DNA from: Perkinsus olseni
Taxonomy: Eukaryota > Perkinsozoa > Perkinsida
Direction: 5' to 3'
Length of the DNA: 41,383 nucleotides
NCBI GenBank assembly: GCA_013115125.1
Contig: JABANN010000301.1
Location: forward strand, 1 to 41,383
Shown: positions 20,360-31,400 of the stretch, in pieces
How positions within the stretch are numbered: the first letter of the stretch is position 1
How the letters are laid out: every line of letters starts with the position of its first letter
Notes under the pieces: model-generated
Database searches by the model: none
What the model was told of the DNA's origin: nothing
What the model saw: the letters and a program-made list of their open reading frames with translations, nothing else
Position numbers and translations under genes: made by a program

Positions 20360-22277
20360 ATGTACTCGTCAATGGCCGTGGCCCAGCTGTTTCTGTCCAC
20401 AATCGTAGCACAACCAAACGTTACGACCAATGCCTCGGTGACCGGTGCGATCGAAGGGTTTCTCGCGGACATCTTCCGCACCACTCCGCAGTTGGACGGC
20501 TCCTGCGTCAAAGGAGATGATTGCCTCCTTCCTGTACCTGAAGGCTTCGACCATTCGACGTCGTCGTTCAACATCTATCTGGTGGAGGAAGGCGGCTGGT
20601 GTAGTGTCGCCCAGCAAACGTATCTTAGTGCTACCCTGGCTATTGACGGGGAAACCTCCGAGGGAAATGGCAACCATTCGGATCACTTCCGTCTTCGTTT
20701 CCTCGAGGACAAACCGGCACTCGGACTGTACAAGGTGAGGTCGTGGGCTTCGTGAGGGCCCCCCCTCCTCTCCGGATCAGATTTGCATATGCATGACGTT
20801 CTTCGCGTCCTGCCCGAGCCCACTGAACGATGCCGCCATCGCGGAGGGGTGGACGACGCACACGCCGGCTCAGCCTCCAGGACTAGTTCCATGCGTGATG
20901 GGAGAGGTAAGGGGGCGGTCGGTCGTCCTTGGCAAGGTCCGACAAGAGCCACTCAGCCTCTTTTTCGCAGGCGTCGAGTTCTTACCCCCTTTGTATGTGC
21001 CTTCCTGAGTGTTCCAAGGGGCGGGTCGTAGCCCTTGACTACGCTGTGACCCTCGGGAGAGTGGATTTTGTCGGACCCGAGCACAATCAGTCCTTCGACT
21101 GCACTCTGGTGAGAGGCCGTTCTCCGCAGGAGGAATATCGTATCTCCTATTAGGGGAGGAACTGCAGCTTCAACGTCCGCGGCCACGGGCTGACGGTGGG
21201 TGATAGGCTCACTTTCGTGGAGGGAAGAGATCCCACCCAGTGTGGGGTGAGTGAACGTGGGATGCCCGAGTTCTCCGGCAGCGGATGTATCGATTCGCAG
21301 GCAGCCGCAGCGAGCCCGCTTCTCCTCGACGGGGAAAGTTTGGGGGTGCAAGGAGTTGGCGAGGATGGTGGATGGGTCTCAGCATTTCTTCACGGAGATA
21401 ACCTGCGAAGCGGCGGTGGGATGTTGAAGAAAAGGGGAGGTCGGCTTCCAACTAAACAGACCTCAGGCGCCTTCTCTATTTGCTGGTGTACACCGGCCCA
21501 GCACCCTGGAACGGGCTGCGAAGCTCCGATCGGGTTCGCGATGCCCGCTGGGTCGCTGAGCGTTCTCGGGCCACTGTCATCGCAGAACTTTGTCTGCTAC
21601 GTAGGTTACAGGTGCGAGGTCACCATTCGAGGGTGAGCGATCCACTCAAATGGTTGACCAACGGCATCGTCTGGGCAGGTTCCGACTGTCCCCTCTGGAC
21701 CAGCTCAGCATCAAGACGTCGCCCCTATTTTGTGGAAGCCCGAATTCTTCAGCCTTGGAAGCGTTTCCCTCCCAGCCCTTTAGGGTCTCCCGGATGCAAC
21801 TGGTGAGTGGGCGTCTGCCGTGTAGCGAGCTCATCGTCAATGTTGCAGACCTCGGCCCAGGCCAGCACCAGCTTCGCGCTGCCCGCACCGCAGCGAGCCG
21901 GAGTGTTTACGCTGTGCTACTGTACAAGCCCAGGAACGTTGTGTGATTCGGCCGAGAAGTTCGCGTCGATGCTGGGGAGTATTACAGTGAATGGGGTCAT
22001 TGAAAACCAAACGTGAGGATAACCCCGGCGGGACTTGAACCCGCAACCTTCGGCTCCGGAAACTGACGCGCTTCCATTGCGCCACGAGGTCTGATGGTCA
22101 CGTCTCGAATTTGATGCCTACACCTTTGAAGGTTCGACTGCACCCCCTACTCTGAGTGTAGGATGCGGATCTCGGGTATTGGCCTCGATAGAGAGACCGA
22201 CCGCCTGCTTGTCACCCGAGGGCCCTCCTGCCCTCCGAGCAGCAGCGATGTCGTACCCGATGAGCAGCCAGCAGCAT

Positions 22278-22314
<37 letters not shown>

Positions 22315-25174
22315 CAAGACTAGCTTCCCTGTCCGGTAGTTCATCACCGATGCCTTTTTCAGAGAATGTTCTCATCTCCGGGTATTCGAGTCTCTCCCCT
22401 AGCCCTGGAGCATTTCTCAACTCCTATCACCTCACCGTACTCGGTACCTACACAGTGTGCGTCTGTGCAGCCCACACGAGGACAGTTGAGCCGCCGGACC
22501 GAGGGCAAGAGGAAGGCAACTGCACCACCCCCGAGGACTTCACGTTGAAGGCTGGCGTGGTTCGCTCTATCGGCATCCTTCGTTCCTCGGTGGAAGCGGT
22601 CGTCTGCGGCGCCATGGATGCAAACTGTGTCTTCAACTTCACCGGTGACAGTTTCGGCATCAACTCTGGTGATCGTGCAACGCTCGTTGCAGCCGGCTCG
22701 TGCAGCAGTCTGCCAAGGCGTGAGGTCTCTATCAGTTTCCCTGTTTACATTTACCCCGGCCTCTCGCCCTCTTGGGGTATACTGGTGCCTCCCAGGGCCA
22801 TTCCAGCCGGCGCTAACTACACTATCTGCTACTGCGCAGCGGACCTAGACAACGGTCGCTGTGCTCTGCAATCCTCCTATCACCTTCATGCGGGCGAACT
22901 CATCGTATCAGGGTCAGTAGAATCGACCAGCAATCATTCTTGCTTGCCGAGCGAGGTTTGTATGGTATCGATAAGAGGCCTCAGCCTGCACCCGCGAGAC
23001 AGGCTCAAGGTCCTCAACGACGCCAGTCGTCCGTGCAGTAACATCGTCGTAGAGAAGTTCGGCGACAGAATCATTAACATGTCGGACTTGACCAACGACA
23101 GACTAGTTTCGACCTTCCGTATGTCCCCTTTTGGGGCCGCAGATAGTTTCACCCTTTGCTACTGCCCTTTTACTGGCCTGCCGGATTGGGTGGATGACCC
23201 TTGCTCAGCGAGGACACCCCATAAGGCTGGCATATTGCATGTCGAAGGGTTCATGCCTACGCCGGGAGGCACCCCACCCACCTTGGGGCGATACAAGGGC
23301 ACCGTGACGCTTCCCGTGAGAATGATAGGTCAGCCGAATGAGAAATGGAAGATCGGAATTAGGCCGGAGGGGCAGCATTGCAACGCTAGTAGCAACACTG
23401 ATGATGCTGCAGTCGCTGAGGTGAACGTCCGAGCGAAGGATACCCTCGTCGTTGATGTGAGCCAGTTGCCACAGGGCAGATACCGAGCATGTGGGTGTGT
23501 GGGGAAATGCGATGAGGAGAGCTCGCCCGACGCCCCTGTCGACCTCGGTTCTATCGAAATAGTCGGTCCCGCGCTCGACGTCACTGAGCAGAACTCTACG
23601 GCGCCGTACATTCCCTGTGCTGCTGGTCACCCGTGTGAGGTCTCCGGCGTTGGCGACATTCAAGGAGCTGAGATTTTCCTCACGACGCTGCCCCTTCCTA
23701 GCAACACCGGAGGGCAGCCTGTCGGAGTCGCCCGAGTGCAGGCTGAGGAGGGTGACGTTGCGTGTGGCGACCCCAAGGGGCAACCTATGGATACCCCAGT
23801 GGGGCGAGGGCGGGAGGGGTCATTCGCCCTACCACAGTACTCATTCGGCTCTATCAGAACTATTTGTGCCTGTATGAAGATCGCTGGTAGTCTGGATGGT
23901 TGGGATTGCAGCAAGCCCGAGCACTTCAACATCGCCATCGGGGCTATGGTAATCTCCGGCCCGTTGGAAACGTCCGACAGCCTACGGTGTCCAGTACAGT
24001 CGTCGGACTGCCGGGTCGAGATCGACGGTGTACTCCTCCATGAAGGTGATCGCGCTGTGATGCTAGCGGAGGGCGAGTGCGGAGAGGGAAGCTCGGTGCC
24101 GAAGGGCGATTCAGCCGAGATCAAGCTCAATGAGGATCGCTCTGTGGGAGAGTTCAACTTCGGCAAGACAGGGTCCGCTGTGGAGAGCTACAAGGTCTGC
24201 TACTGCCACGACGCCGCTTCTGGAGGTTGTCACAGGATGGAGCAGTTCACCCTCGCTACAGGGCCTTTGGACGTCTATTTCCGCCTCAACGCCTTCCACA
24301 TCCTCGGCATCATCGCTGGCTGTCTATTTCTGGCGCTCGTCATTCGCTACGTTTGGGTGAGGGTCCTACGACGGAGGTTCGCCACAGGAGCGCACCAGCT
24401 TGACTTTGACGAAACAGGCAATGCAAAGATCGGCTACGAATACACCACGGAGGTCGGTGGGCTCCGAGGTGGTCGTACCAAGACGAGGGTGAGCCAAAGG
24501 GATCGCTGGATGGAGCAACGTGAGCGGTCTCAGGTCATATGGAGGCCCCAGGATAAGTACGCCGAGAAGGCTGCCTTGGACACCCTCCGCAATCAGCTTC
24601 CCGAGCGCGTTGATGAGCCGATTGAGGATGATGAGGACCTGGGGGAAGATGATGATGTCTTTCATGTCCCAGAAGACGATGAGGAAGGTGGGGAGAACCC
24701 ACAGGAGAGTCGCGACCTCAGCGGTGAGCAACTCTACATTTTGTGGCACCTCTAGCTGTCTCCGACGTCTCGCAAAGGTTCAAGTATCCGACGTAGCGCA
24801 ATGAAGGTGCCGAGGGCCCGTACGTGTATGGAGGCATGGGAGGAGGTGGAAGGACCACTGAGCGATAACAGAGACGATGATACTCTGGCTGAGCTCATGA
24901 GAGGAGGGAGCAGCACCAATGGCAGCTACAGTAGGAACTCCCTACATCGAAGGGCCCACAGATCACCACGTGGCTTTGGTGAGTCCTCGAGACTTACCTT
25001 CATCGTTTTTCCGGTCACTCCAGAGTCCGAACTTCCCTGGCAGGCCTTGGTGGTATGCCAGGGAAGATATCTCCTGAGCAGAGGGTCCGTCGGCATGGTG
25101 AGGATACTCGCAGTGTCTGTGGCACGACAGCACCTCACACACCAGAAGAGACCAAGGAAACCGAAAGTCTCTAA
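20360..25174 (+). CDS. Large type I membrane protein with about ten CxC modules
   Basis: Eleven exons: 20360-20734, 20781-20906, 20971-21108, 21154-21246, 21301-21632, 21679-21802, 21849-22012, 22132-22313, 22363-24723, 24778-24978, 25044-25174; 1408 aa in frame. A signal-like N-terminus (AVAQLFLSTIVA) leads to a long ectodomain of repeated modules of the pattern C-x5-C-x-V-x-I-x-G, L-x4-DRL, C, then Y-x-(V/I/L)-C-x-C, C, F, G-x-L-x-V-x-GP. The CxC hits include CIC, CMC, CWC, CYC, CVC, CYC, CYC, CGC, CAC, CYC. Several NxT/NxS sites fit a glycosylated surface protein. One transmembrane helix (ILGIIAGCLFLALVIRYVWV) is followed by a basic stop-transfer and an acidic, Ser-rich cytosolic tail of about 200 residues. 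Intron 7 holds a tRNA-Arg gene; intron 8 appears to be GC-AG next to a CAG repeat. The ligand is unknown. Confidence 0.85.
22020..22091 (-). tRNA. tRNA-Arg(CCG) inside an intron
   Basis: A full cloverleaf on the minus strand: acceptor GACCTCG with CGGGGTT (G-U at both 1-72 and 5-68), D stem GCGC/GCGC, anticodon stem TCAGT/GCCGA with one A-C mismatch, loop TTCCGGA (anticodon CCG), T arm GCGGG-TTCAAGT-CCCGC, discriminator A. The body resembles tRNA-Trp outside the anticodon arm. It fills 72 of the 119 nt of intron 7 (22013-22131) of the modular membrane gene, antisense to it. Confidence 0.85.
22278..22313 (+). repeat. (CAG)12 microsatellite at the end of exon 8
   Basis: Twelve CAG units. In the frame that preserves the preceding module (DRLLVTRGPSC) they encode alanine, and the exon then needs a GC-AG intron (22314-22362) to rejoin the downstream frame. 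Read in the downstream frame they would encode glutamine. The repeat ends exactly at the proposed GCAAGA donor. Confidence 0.8.
25032..25066 (+). promoter_or_regulatory. Hairpin spanning the last 3' splice site
   Basis: CTTCCCTGGCA (25032-25042) pairs perfectly over 11 bp with TGCCAGGGAAG (25056-25066). The pyrimidine tract and the A of the acceptor AG (25042-25043) of the last intron of the modular membrane gene are in the stem, and the downstream arm is coding. Confidence 0.6.
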
Positions 25175-28100
25175 CGAGCATGTCAATTCACGTTGGTACC
25201 ATGATGCTATGTTCAATGTTTCTCATTATTGTACTGGGATGGAGTGGGTATTTAGGGGGGTGGGGTGATGGCGATAGCCTATCGCCAGACTCCCCCTATC
25301 GCCGATAGGGGGAGTCTGCCGCCCTGCCTTGCATCAGTCTCTCTCGTCTCTTTCGGTCGTTCTCGGACTCGCTGCATGCTGTTTATTGATTTCTTCTTGA
25401 GCGGCATGCTCAACTTTACGTGGATCGCGGTTGCCTCACAACTTGCCAGTCGTATAGCATCTTCTCGCCCCTAGTTTCCCTGTGCAATTTGCATAGGATT
25501 CACACTTTTACAGCTTCCGGTGTGCATATCGCTCGATGAGAGGCTTACATTTCCCCGATAGACAGCCGAATTTATCTCGAGTCTTGATTGATATCGCTGG
25601 AATATTTGCAAGTTTCCGTGCGCATGCCGTAAGGTCAACGCACAGTCGGTGTAGTTATGACCATTGCATGTTTCTCAAAGAGTTTCATTCGAGATTGTTC
25701 TTCGATCTGAGCTATCACGCGGGCACGGCTGTAGCAACATGCATCACAAATGTCAGTCACGCTTCACAAGAATATCAGGATGCATCGTCGGCCGGACCGC
25801 GTACTATCTGATGCATGGATCCGAAACTGCAGGGGGCTCCTCACGGATACGATGGTGCTATATTACTAATTCTGGCAAGAAAAGTATGATGATTCGAGGT
25901 CGTGTCCCTTCTCATCAATATCTGTCAATGCCGACGTACACAATATCGTCCCTCGCATTCACTCGAGTCATAGTCTATGGCCTATCGGCTAGAAAGTGCA
26001 TCTTTGCATGTGGAGGACGCGTAGTACGTATCATGGATCGAGATCAGCTCCTGAGCACGGTGGAGATATATGTACACCCTCCTGGGTATGTCGAAGTTGC
26101 GAGACGATCAAGATGCGCTGTTGCATGGCTTGATGAGTCTAAAAGTTCTAATGGTGTGTTTGGGGAGAGGTTGTAACGAATCGCTCGGACGGCAATGCAT
26201 CAATCCACCCAGGTTCGGTCCCGGGACCGTTCGTGTATTCCGTTAGTAGTTTTGATACCATTTGGGAGAGCAGCTATCCCTGAACGAATGACATCAGCGG
26301 CTTCTACTAGGACCATAGTATGGTCACTATACCTACTAGGGCTGGTCGTCTTGCAGTGACTGTCGGCTGCTGTGTAGTCTTGGTGGATGGTGAAAAGCGT
26401 ATCAGCGGATCCAGGATGGCATCAACACCACGACAGCATACGGCCTGCAGGCTGAAACGCTCTCGTATTTTCGGCATGCATAGCGGACCTTGAGCGCGAC
26501 CGGCAATGTGTTGACGTCTTTGGGGCTGAATAGTATCCTATTGGTTATCGCACCTGCAATGTGCTCATCACAGGCAGGACAAGAGAGTATCTCGTGTAGC
26601 TCAACGAGCCTGGGAGGCCTTCAAGGATGTTGATGAGTAGTGCGCACAAGAGGCTACTACCCTATCTTGCCCGCTATAAACGAGATACTGCCGAACGGGA
26701 TAGAGAAGGAGGCTAAGCTGTGTTGCAAGCCCATTCGACAAGACCCAGTCTGATAGTAGACTATTATCAGACGTAGAGGAGTCGTCGACTAGGATAAAGC
26801 TTTTCATTCAACAAGAGAAAGAGCCTTGAGACCCAGTGCTTGAGTCGAAGTGTAAATTCGGTCTGCCAGCTTCGCAAACCTTCATGAAATAGCTTCGGCG
26901 GATTCATTTCCGGCATATGACGTTTGGCCTAAGCAAGGGACAGGGTTTTGTGTTGCGCTTCTATACCACTCGTTTTTCATATCTAACGATGGTCACGGGG
27001 GGCCTGAGACATTGTAGGGTGTCGACTGTACTCGAACAGGATCACTTCTGGAGTGATTTCCTTTCGTTCACAAGAGTGCTCTTGACAAAACCCTAAACCG
27101 TGATGAGGAGTTGTATACCCCACTCTAATGGAGGCTTAGTCAGTACAGTCATTTACTCGACTTCGATGATCGAGGGTAGGGTGTGGGTATTGCTGAGCGG
27201 TTAATTGTTAAGATGTCTAATCGGCACACCTGTCTGAATGTACGGCGGTGGCATATTTTCAGGAGCGTGCCGGTTGCTGTTTCGATAGCCGAATGAGCAA
27301 CTTGCTTATCTCGTGTCTTCCGTGTGCTTATCCAGTGTCTAATGTACATCGTTATCGAGCCTCGTTAACCCAAATAGTGATGCTCCGCTCGACGGCCGTA
27401 TTCATTCTGTGTTGGAAGAGTCATAGCAAGGCGGCAGTTCATGCACCCCATCCCAGAAGATCCCATCGACCCGCCAAGGTAGAGCGAGACCTCTCGCTGG
27501 TCAGACTCCTCTGGGGGGGCATTGGCCAGCGGAAGCCGGTGACGAACCTCGATGAAGACGTTCCGGTTCCCGATGCGATCTGCGAGTCGCAGACGGCGAC
27601 AGCATAAATTACACAGCAAAATGACCCCAAAAAATCGGACCAGTAGTTTCATATGAACGACTGATAGTGAGAGCCTCACTGATCCAAGGATTCCACATGT
27701 CATCCTAAGGTCATGCTGTTCTCGTTCCGTATTCCGTCAAGATGACAGGGTGTGGAATGCCATTTCGTTATGTCCATCGCACCTTGAGGAATATGAAGCT
27801 CCAGGGGCATGGAGAACCTGTGCACCGTTGTGTCCAGGCTATGAGGTTCTACCTATCAAACTATGAAGAACGCAACAACACAGACCCGGCCGAAGTTCTC
27901 GTGAAAGAGAGACCTGACTGACTCAGCTAAACTGAGGGACCTTTAACGCTAGATTTAAACAAACTACTTCCTCTGCTTGGAAACCAAGTCTAGTCGAAGT
28001 AAGGTCACACCAGGCTCGACGAAGATACTCAATACGATGTGTCTGATTCCACCAACGCGGAATAGACTGATGAATAGATATGTTTGAGAAGGCCGGGACA

Positions 28101-28235
28101 AGATAGAATTGGGTGCTACAAAGGAGGTAGTTAGCTGTCCGAGGGCCACATAAACTGGAATGTCGGAATCGCTCATCACTGCGTGACTGAAACAGAATGT
28201 AGACATACAGTTTGAAAGATCGGGATCCGATGGGA
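25175..28235. other. 3-kb stretch without a convincing gene
   Basis: Open frames such as 25664-26176 (+, 170 aa) and 27365-27703 (-) show no family features. The best guess is a minus-strand start at 27640 (MKLLVRFFGVILLCNLCC), which looks like a signal peptide but has no recognisable continuation. A B-box-like AGGTTCGGTCCC lies near 26213 with no clear A box. The two strong palindromes are at 25270-25318. Confidence 0.45.
25270..25318. repeat. Adjacent perfect palindromes, up to 16-bp arms
   Basis: GGCGATAG-C-CTATCGCC (25270-25286) is followed by a 33-nt palindrome (25286-25318) with arms CAGACTCCCCCTATCG and CGATAGGGGGAGTCTG around one C. Both share the CTATCG core. It lies about 100 bp past the stop of the modular membrane gene. 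Confidence 0.9.
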
Positions 28236-29659
28236 TCACACGGTGCCTCGGACTCTCGAAACGGACTTGGATGCTCCGGAACGGCTAGTCGGTTGTCCAA
28301 GAGCCACATGGACTGCCTTCAGGGCGTCCACCTCTCCGATACCGGAAACGCGTAAGTCGTTGGGTATATCCGCAGTTCGAGACCGGATAATAGCATCGGT
28401 GATCTTCTCGCCTTTCACACCTAGTGTAGCCAAAAGGGCCGCAACCCCAGCGACGGTAGGGGTAGACATAGATGTACCACTCAATTTGGCGTAACGCTTT
28501 CCGGGGGAAGTCGAGTTTATGTCCACTCCGGGGGCGGCAATCTTGGTGGTAGAGCCAGCGTTCGAGAAGGAGGCCAACTTTATAGGCGAGCTTGGGGATG
28601 AAGTACTGGCGGCAACGCAGAGCACGGATGGGTTGTTCTTCGCGTAGTTACAAGGGTAGTCAGCCTCTTTGTCCACGTTTGCGGCGTCATTTCCAGCAGC
28701 AACAACCGCGACGTGCCCGGCGGCAGCGGCCTTCTTCAATGCCTGTTCGAAGACTGCACTTGAGGAAGGTCCGCCGTAAGAATGGGAGGAGACAGTAGCT
28801 CCATGCTCGACCGCATAGTTGAGAGCCCTCAATGAATCACTCGCTGAACCGGAACCGTTTTCGTCCAGGAACTTCAGGATCATCAGCTTCACATTGGGCG
28901 TTGGTGCGGTAGCATTGCCCACGCCGGCGATACCAATACTATTATTAGTCCGAGCAGCCGCGTCACCGGCACAATGGGTACCATGACCATATTCATTATC
29001 GTCATTGACATCAGCATTGTTCTTAATGAAGTTGTAGCCGATAGAACCGTCAGATGGGTTCTTATAAAACTGGCAAACTAGATCCGGATGATCAGGGTCA
29101 ACTCCGGTGTCGATGACGGCCAATACAACATCTTTCAACTTCTGCTTGGACGAGCGAGCTGCTTCCCAGGCAGCTCCGATGCGGATGACCTCGAGGTTAC
29201 TCTGGCAGGAAGAGAGAGGATCGTTGGTACCGAGCCCAGGATTGCCACCAGTACAACCGGAAGATTTCTCGGCCTGAACCTGGGTGACGACCGGCTTGGC
29301 AGTGACCTTGAAGTCGCGCTCACAATCAAACTCAAACCCCAGCAGCTCTTCGGCACTCTTCAAGTAGTTCATGATTTGCCTGTGACCCGCCGAACTTTCA
29401 GAGTGTACAATTTGGACTCCTATTAACGTCAGTCTTGGACCATACCATGTTGAGCAAAGCATTGTTCACAGTTGCGATCACCTTCGCTGAGCGAAAGTAA
29501 CCTTCCACCAGGGGCAGAGGCAGCCTGTGCCATCATGTGTGGTACATGGCGAATGTCGAGGGGGGATCCACGATGAGAGATCCTGACCAGCGTGTGACCA
29601 GAGTCACCCTCTCCAAAGGCCATAACACCGAAAAATGTCGGTAAGAATGCCAAACGCAT
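28236..29659 (-). CDS. Secreted subtilisin-like serine protease
   Basis: Two exons (29446-29659 and 28236-29419) joined by a 26-nt intron; 465 aa. MRLAFLPTFFGVMAF is a signal peptide; it is the internal Met chosen because the upstream in-frame stretch lacks signal features. A propeptide-like region (about residues 20-150) precedes the S8 catalytic domain with the triad AVIDTGVD (Asp), GHGTHCAG (His) and GTSMSTPTVAG (Ser), plus the oxyanion Asn in AAGND and the SHSYGG substrate strand. All catalytic residues are present, so it should be active. Cysteines (DPLSSC, YPCNY, VLCVAAS) could form disulfides. It resembles the secreted subtilases of Perkinsus; that match is from memory. The terminal RSGASKSVSRVRGTV is basic and uncharacterised. 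Confidence 0.95.
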
Positions 29660-29841
29660 GGGAATAACCGTTAACTGAAGCAAACGGAACGATTGCCATC
29701 CGAGCGGGTAGTTCGTGGGAGGCCTATCGGCTCCGCAGGCTTGGTGCTCTCTAAAGCTCCGAAGAGGAGTTGAACTCATCATTAACGCCGTATCGTAAGT
29801 CGGAGCGAATGGCGATCTCCGCGTTCCTGGTGAGATTATGA

Positions 29842-29863
29842 CAGGGAAGTTCCCTGAGGGAAC
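29842..29863. repeat. Overlapping palindrome triad
   Basis: CAGGGAA-G-TTCCCTG (29842-29856) overlaps GTTCCCT-G-AGGGAAC (29849-29863). Both are perfect. Confidence 0.85.
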
Positions 29864-31113
29864 ACGCATACGATAATTGTGTGAGGAAACCCTTTAGCAA
29901 GAGATCATGCCTCTGTTACTGTTGCCGCGGACTGCGATTGTCTCACGTGACGACGGACTACGGTGACTATGCTGTGACAGCATTGCTGTTTTTCAACCTT
30001 GGAAACCGTACATGATGTAGTTGCATTCACTGACTGCCCCACCGAAATCGGGTATACGTGTGATTTCAGATCTCGCACGGATAGCGGCCTTGGGATAGCG
30101 TTCGCACAGCCGTCCGTGCAGACCACGAGCAGCCACATGAACTATAATGATAATTAGTGCGGGGAGTGACGGGCTTGATACTTCTCACCTGCCGATCTGT
30201 CACTACAACGGTATTGATTGTTACAGCAGTGCTTTGGGAAGCACAAGTGCTCCGAGGCAGAGTTGAAGGCAGAGTCTTTACCTCACGGTGCTCGTCTATC
30301 TCCGCTGCCACAGGCACACAACCTCTGTCGCCCTCAGCTAACTCGAGCTAGTAGGAGTGGTAGTAGCGCAGGCTGATACCAGGCAGCTTCGCACCAGAGC
30401 AAGAATCCAGCAAGAGCAAGATTCCTGTGGTAATCAATGTACAACGTGTTTGCTGGTGATGATAGCTTTCCCGCGACGGCCGCTGGCCTAGGCTTTATGC
30501 ACCCGGATAACATCTGGGGGATGTTTGATTATGTTCGACCTTTGCCCGCTTTGTGCGACAATATTCATGCCACACAAACCTGAACTCGTACGGCAGAAGT
30601 TTCCAACGAAAACTCTTCATTCCACATGGATACGCGTTTCGAGAATTCATGTGCGTTGGAGTCGCCTGGCCATATGGCGGCTGCGAGGGAGAACGAGAGG
30701 GATTTGTTTGTTTCGGGTTTCTACCTGGCGGACCAGCATCTTCCTCGCGGCCCCGCCCTAGTGGGAAGGATCGGGCACTAGTGATAATATATTGGTCGAC
30801 CTTGTTCAAGCGCGAATCACCTTGTTCAGCCGGTATTCGGGCCACGATGTATCCATAAACTGAACTTCAGTGCCCAACTTCCAGTGGTTACTCCCGCCGA
30901 TCGCACCGTGCGTGTGGCTCGGATGTTATGGACGCGGGTATATCGGCCCCCATCTGATAGTTATGTCATGATAAATTGCGAGGTTCCGCTGAAATCTCAC
31001 CGTCGCCCTCAATACATCAATCCACCAGATCGACTCCAGGTTGTACTGAGCCCCTTCGATATCCTGATGCCAAACACGAGCGCTTGCGGGTTTCTTCGAG
31101 AGTGCATTGGTGT

Positions 31114-31151
31114 GTTTATAGGCCAACTCCGTTCCCGGCTGAGTAAGACTC
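31114..31151 (+). repeat. Repeat shared with 6.7 kb
   Basis: Thirty-eight bases starting GTTTATAGGCCAAC match 6729-6766 with about six differences. The flanks do not align. It may be a fragment of a dispersed element. Confidence 0.5.
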
Positions 31152-31327
31152 CGAACGATAGGGTCAATTTGTCGCTCTGTGGCGAGATTGGCATTCGCTT
31201 CACGTGGAGCGTGAGCGTTATGATATCTCGCTGTGTTCCACACAAAGAACAGTATGTGAGTCCTTATACAGTCATAGTTGAATATGAGGTCGTCGCACCC
31301 CTATTCTGATGCTGTAGTGAACAAGTC

Positions 31328-31400
31328 AGCTAAGCTGGAATAGAACCAACAACCTTCGGGTCGTCCGCCTCGTGAATAAACGACTACGCCACTTTTCCAC
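31328..31400 (-). pseudogene. tRNA-like relic, intergenic
   Basis: On the minus strand TGGCGTAGTCGT resembles the A box and GGTTCTATTCC the B box (one mismatch). The T stem GTTGG/CCAGC pairs, but no acceptor stem or clean anticodon arm forms. Confidence 0.45.

Noticed and set aside
22179-22362. Poly-Gln reading of the CAG run as part of one long open frame starting at 22179
   Set aside because: The alternative frame preserves a module (CTPYSECRMRISG...DRLLVTRGPSC) that matches its neighbours and joins in phase to exons on both sides. Poly-Gln is kept only as a fallback.
25664-26176. 170-aa open frame as a possible gene
   Set aside because: Composition is unremarkable, there are no motifs, overlapping frames are equally open, and no plausible splice partners were found.
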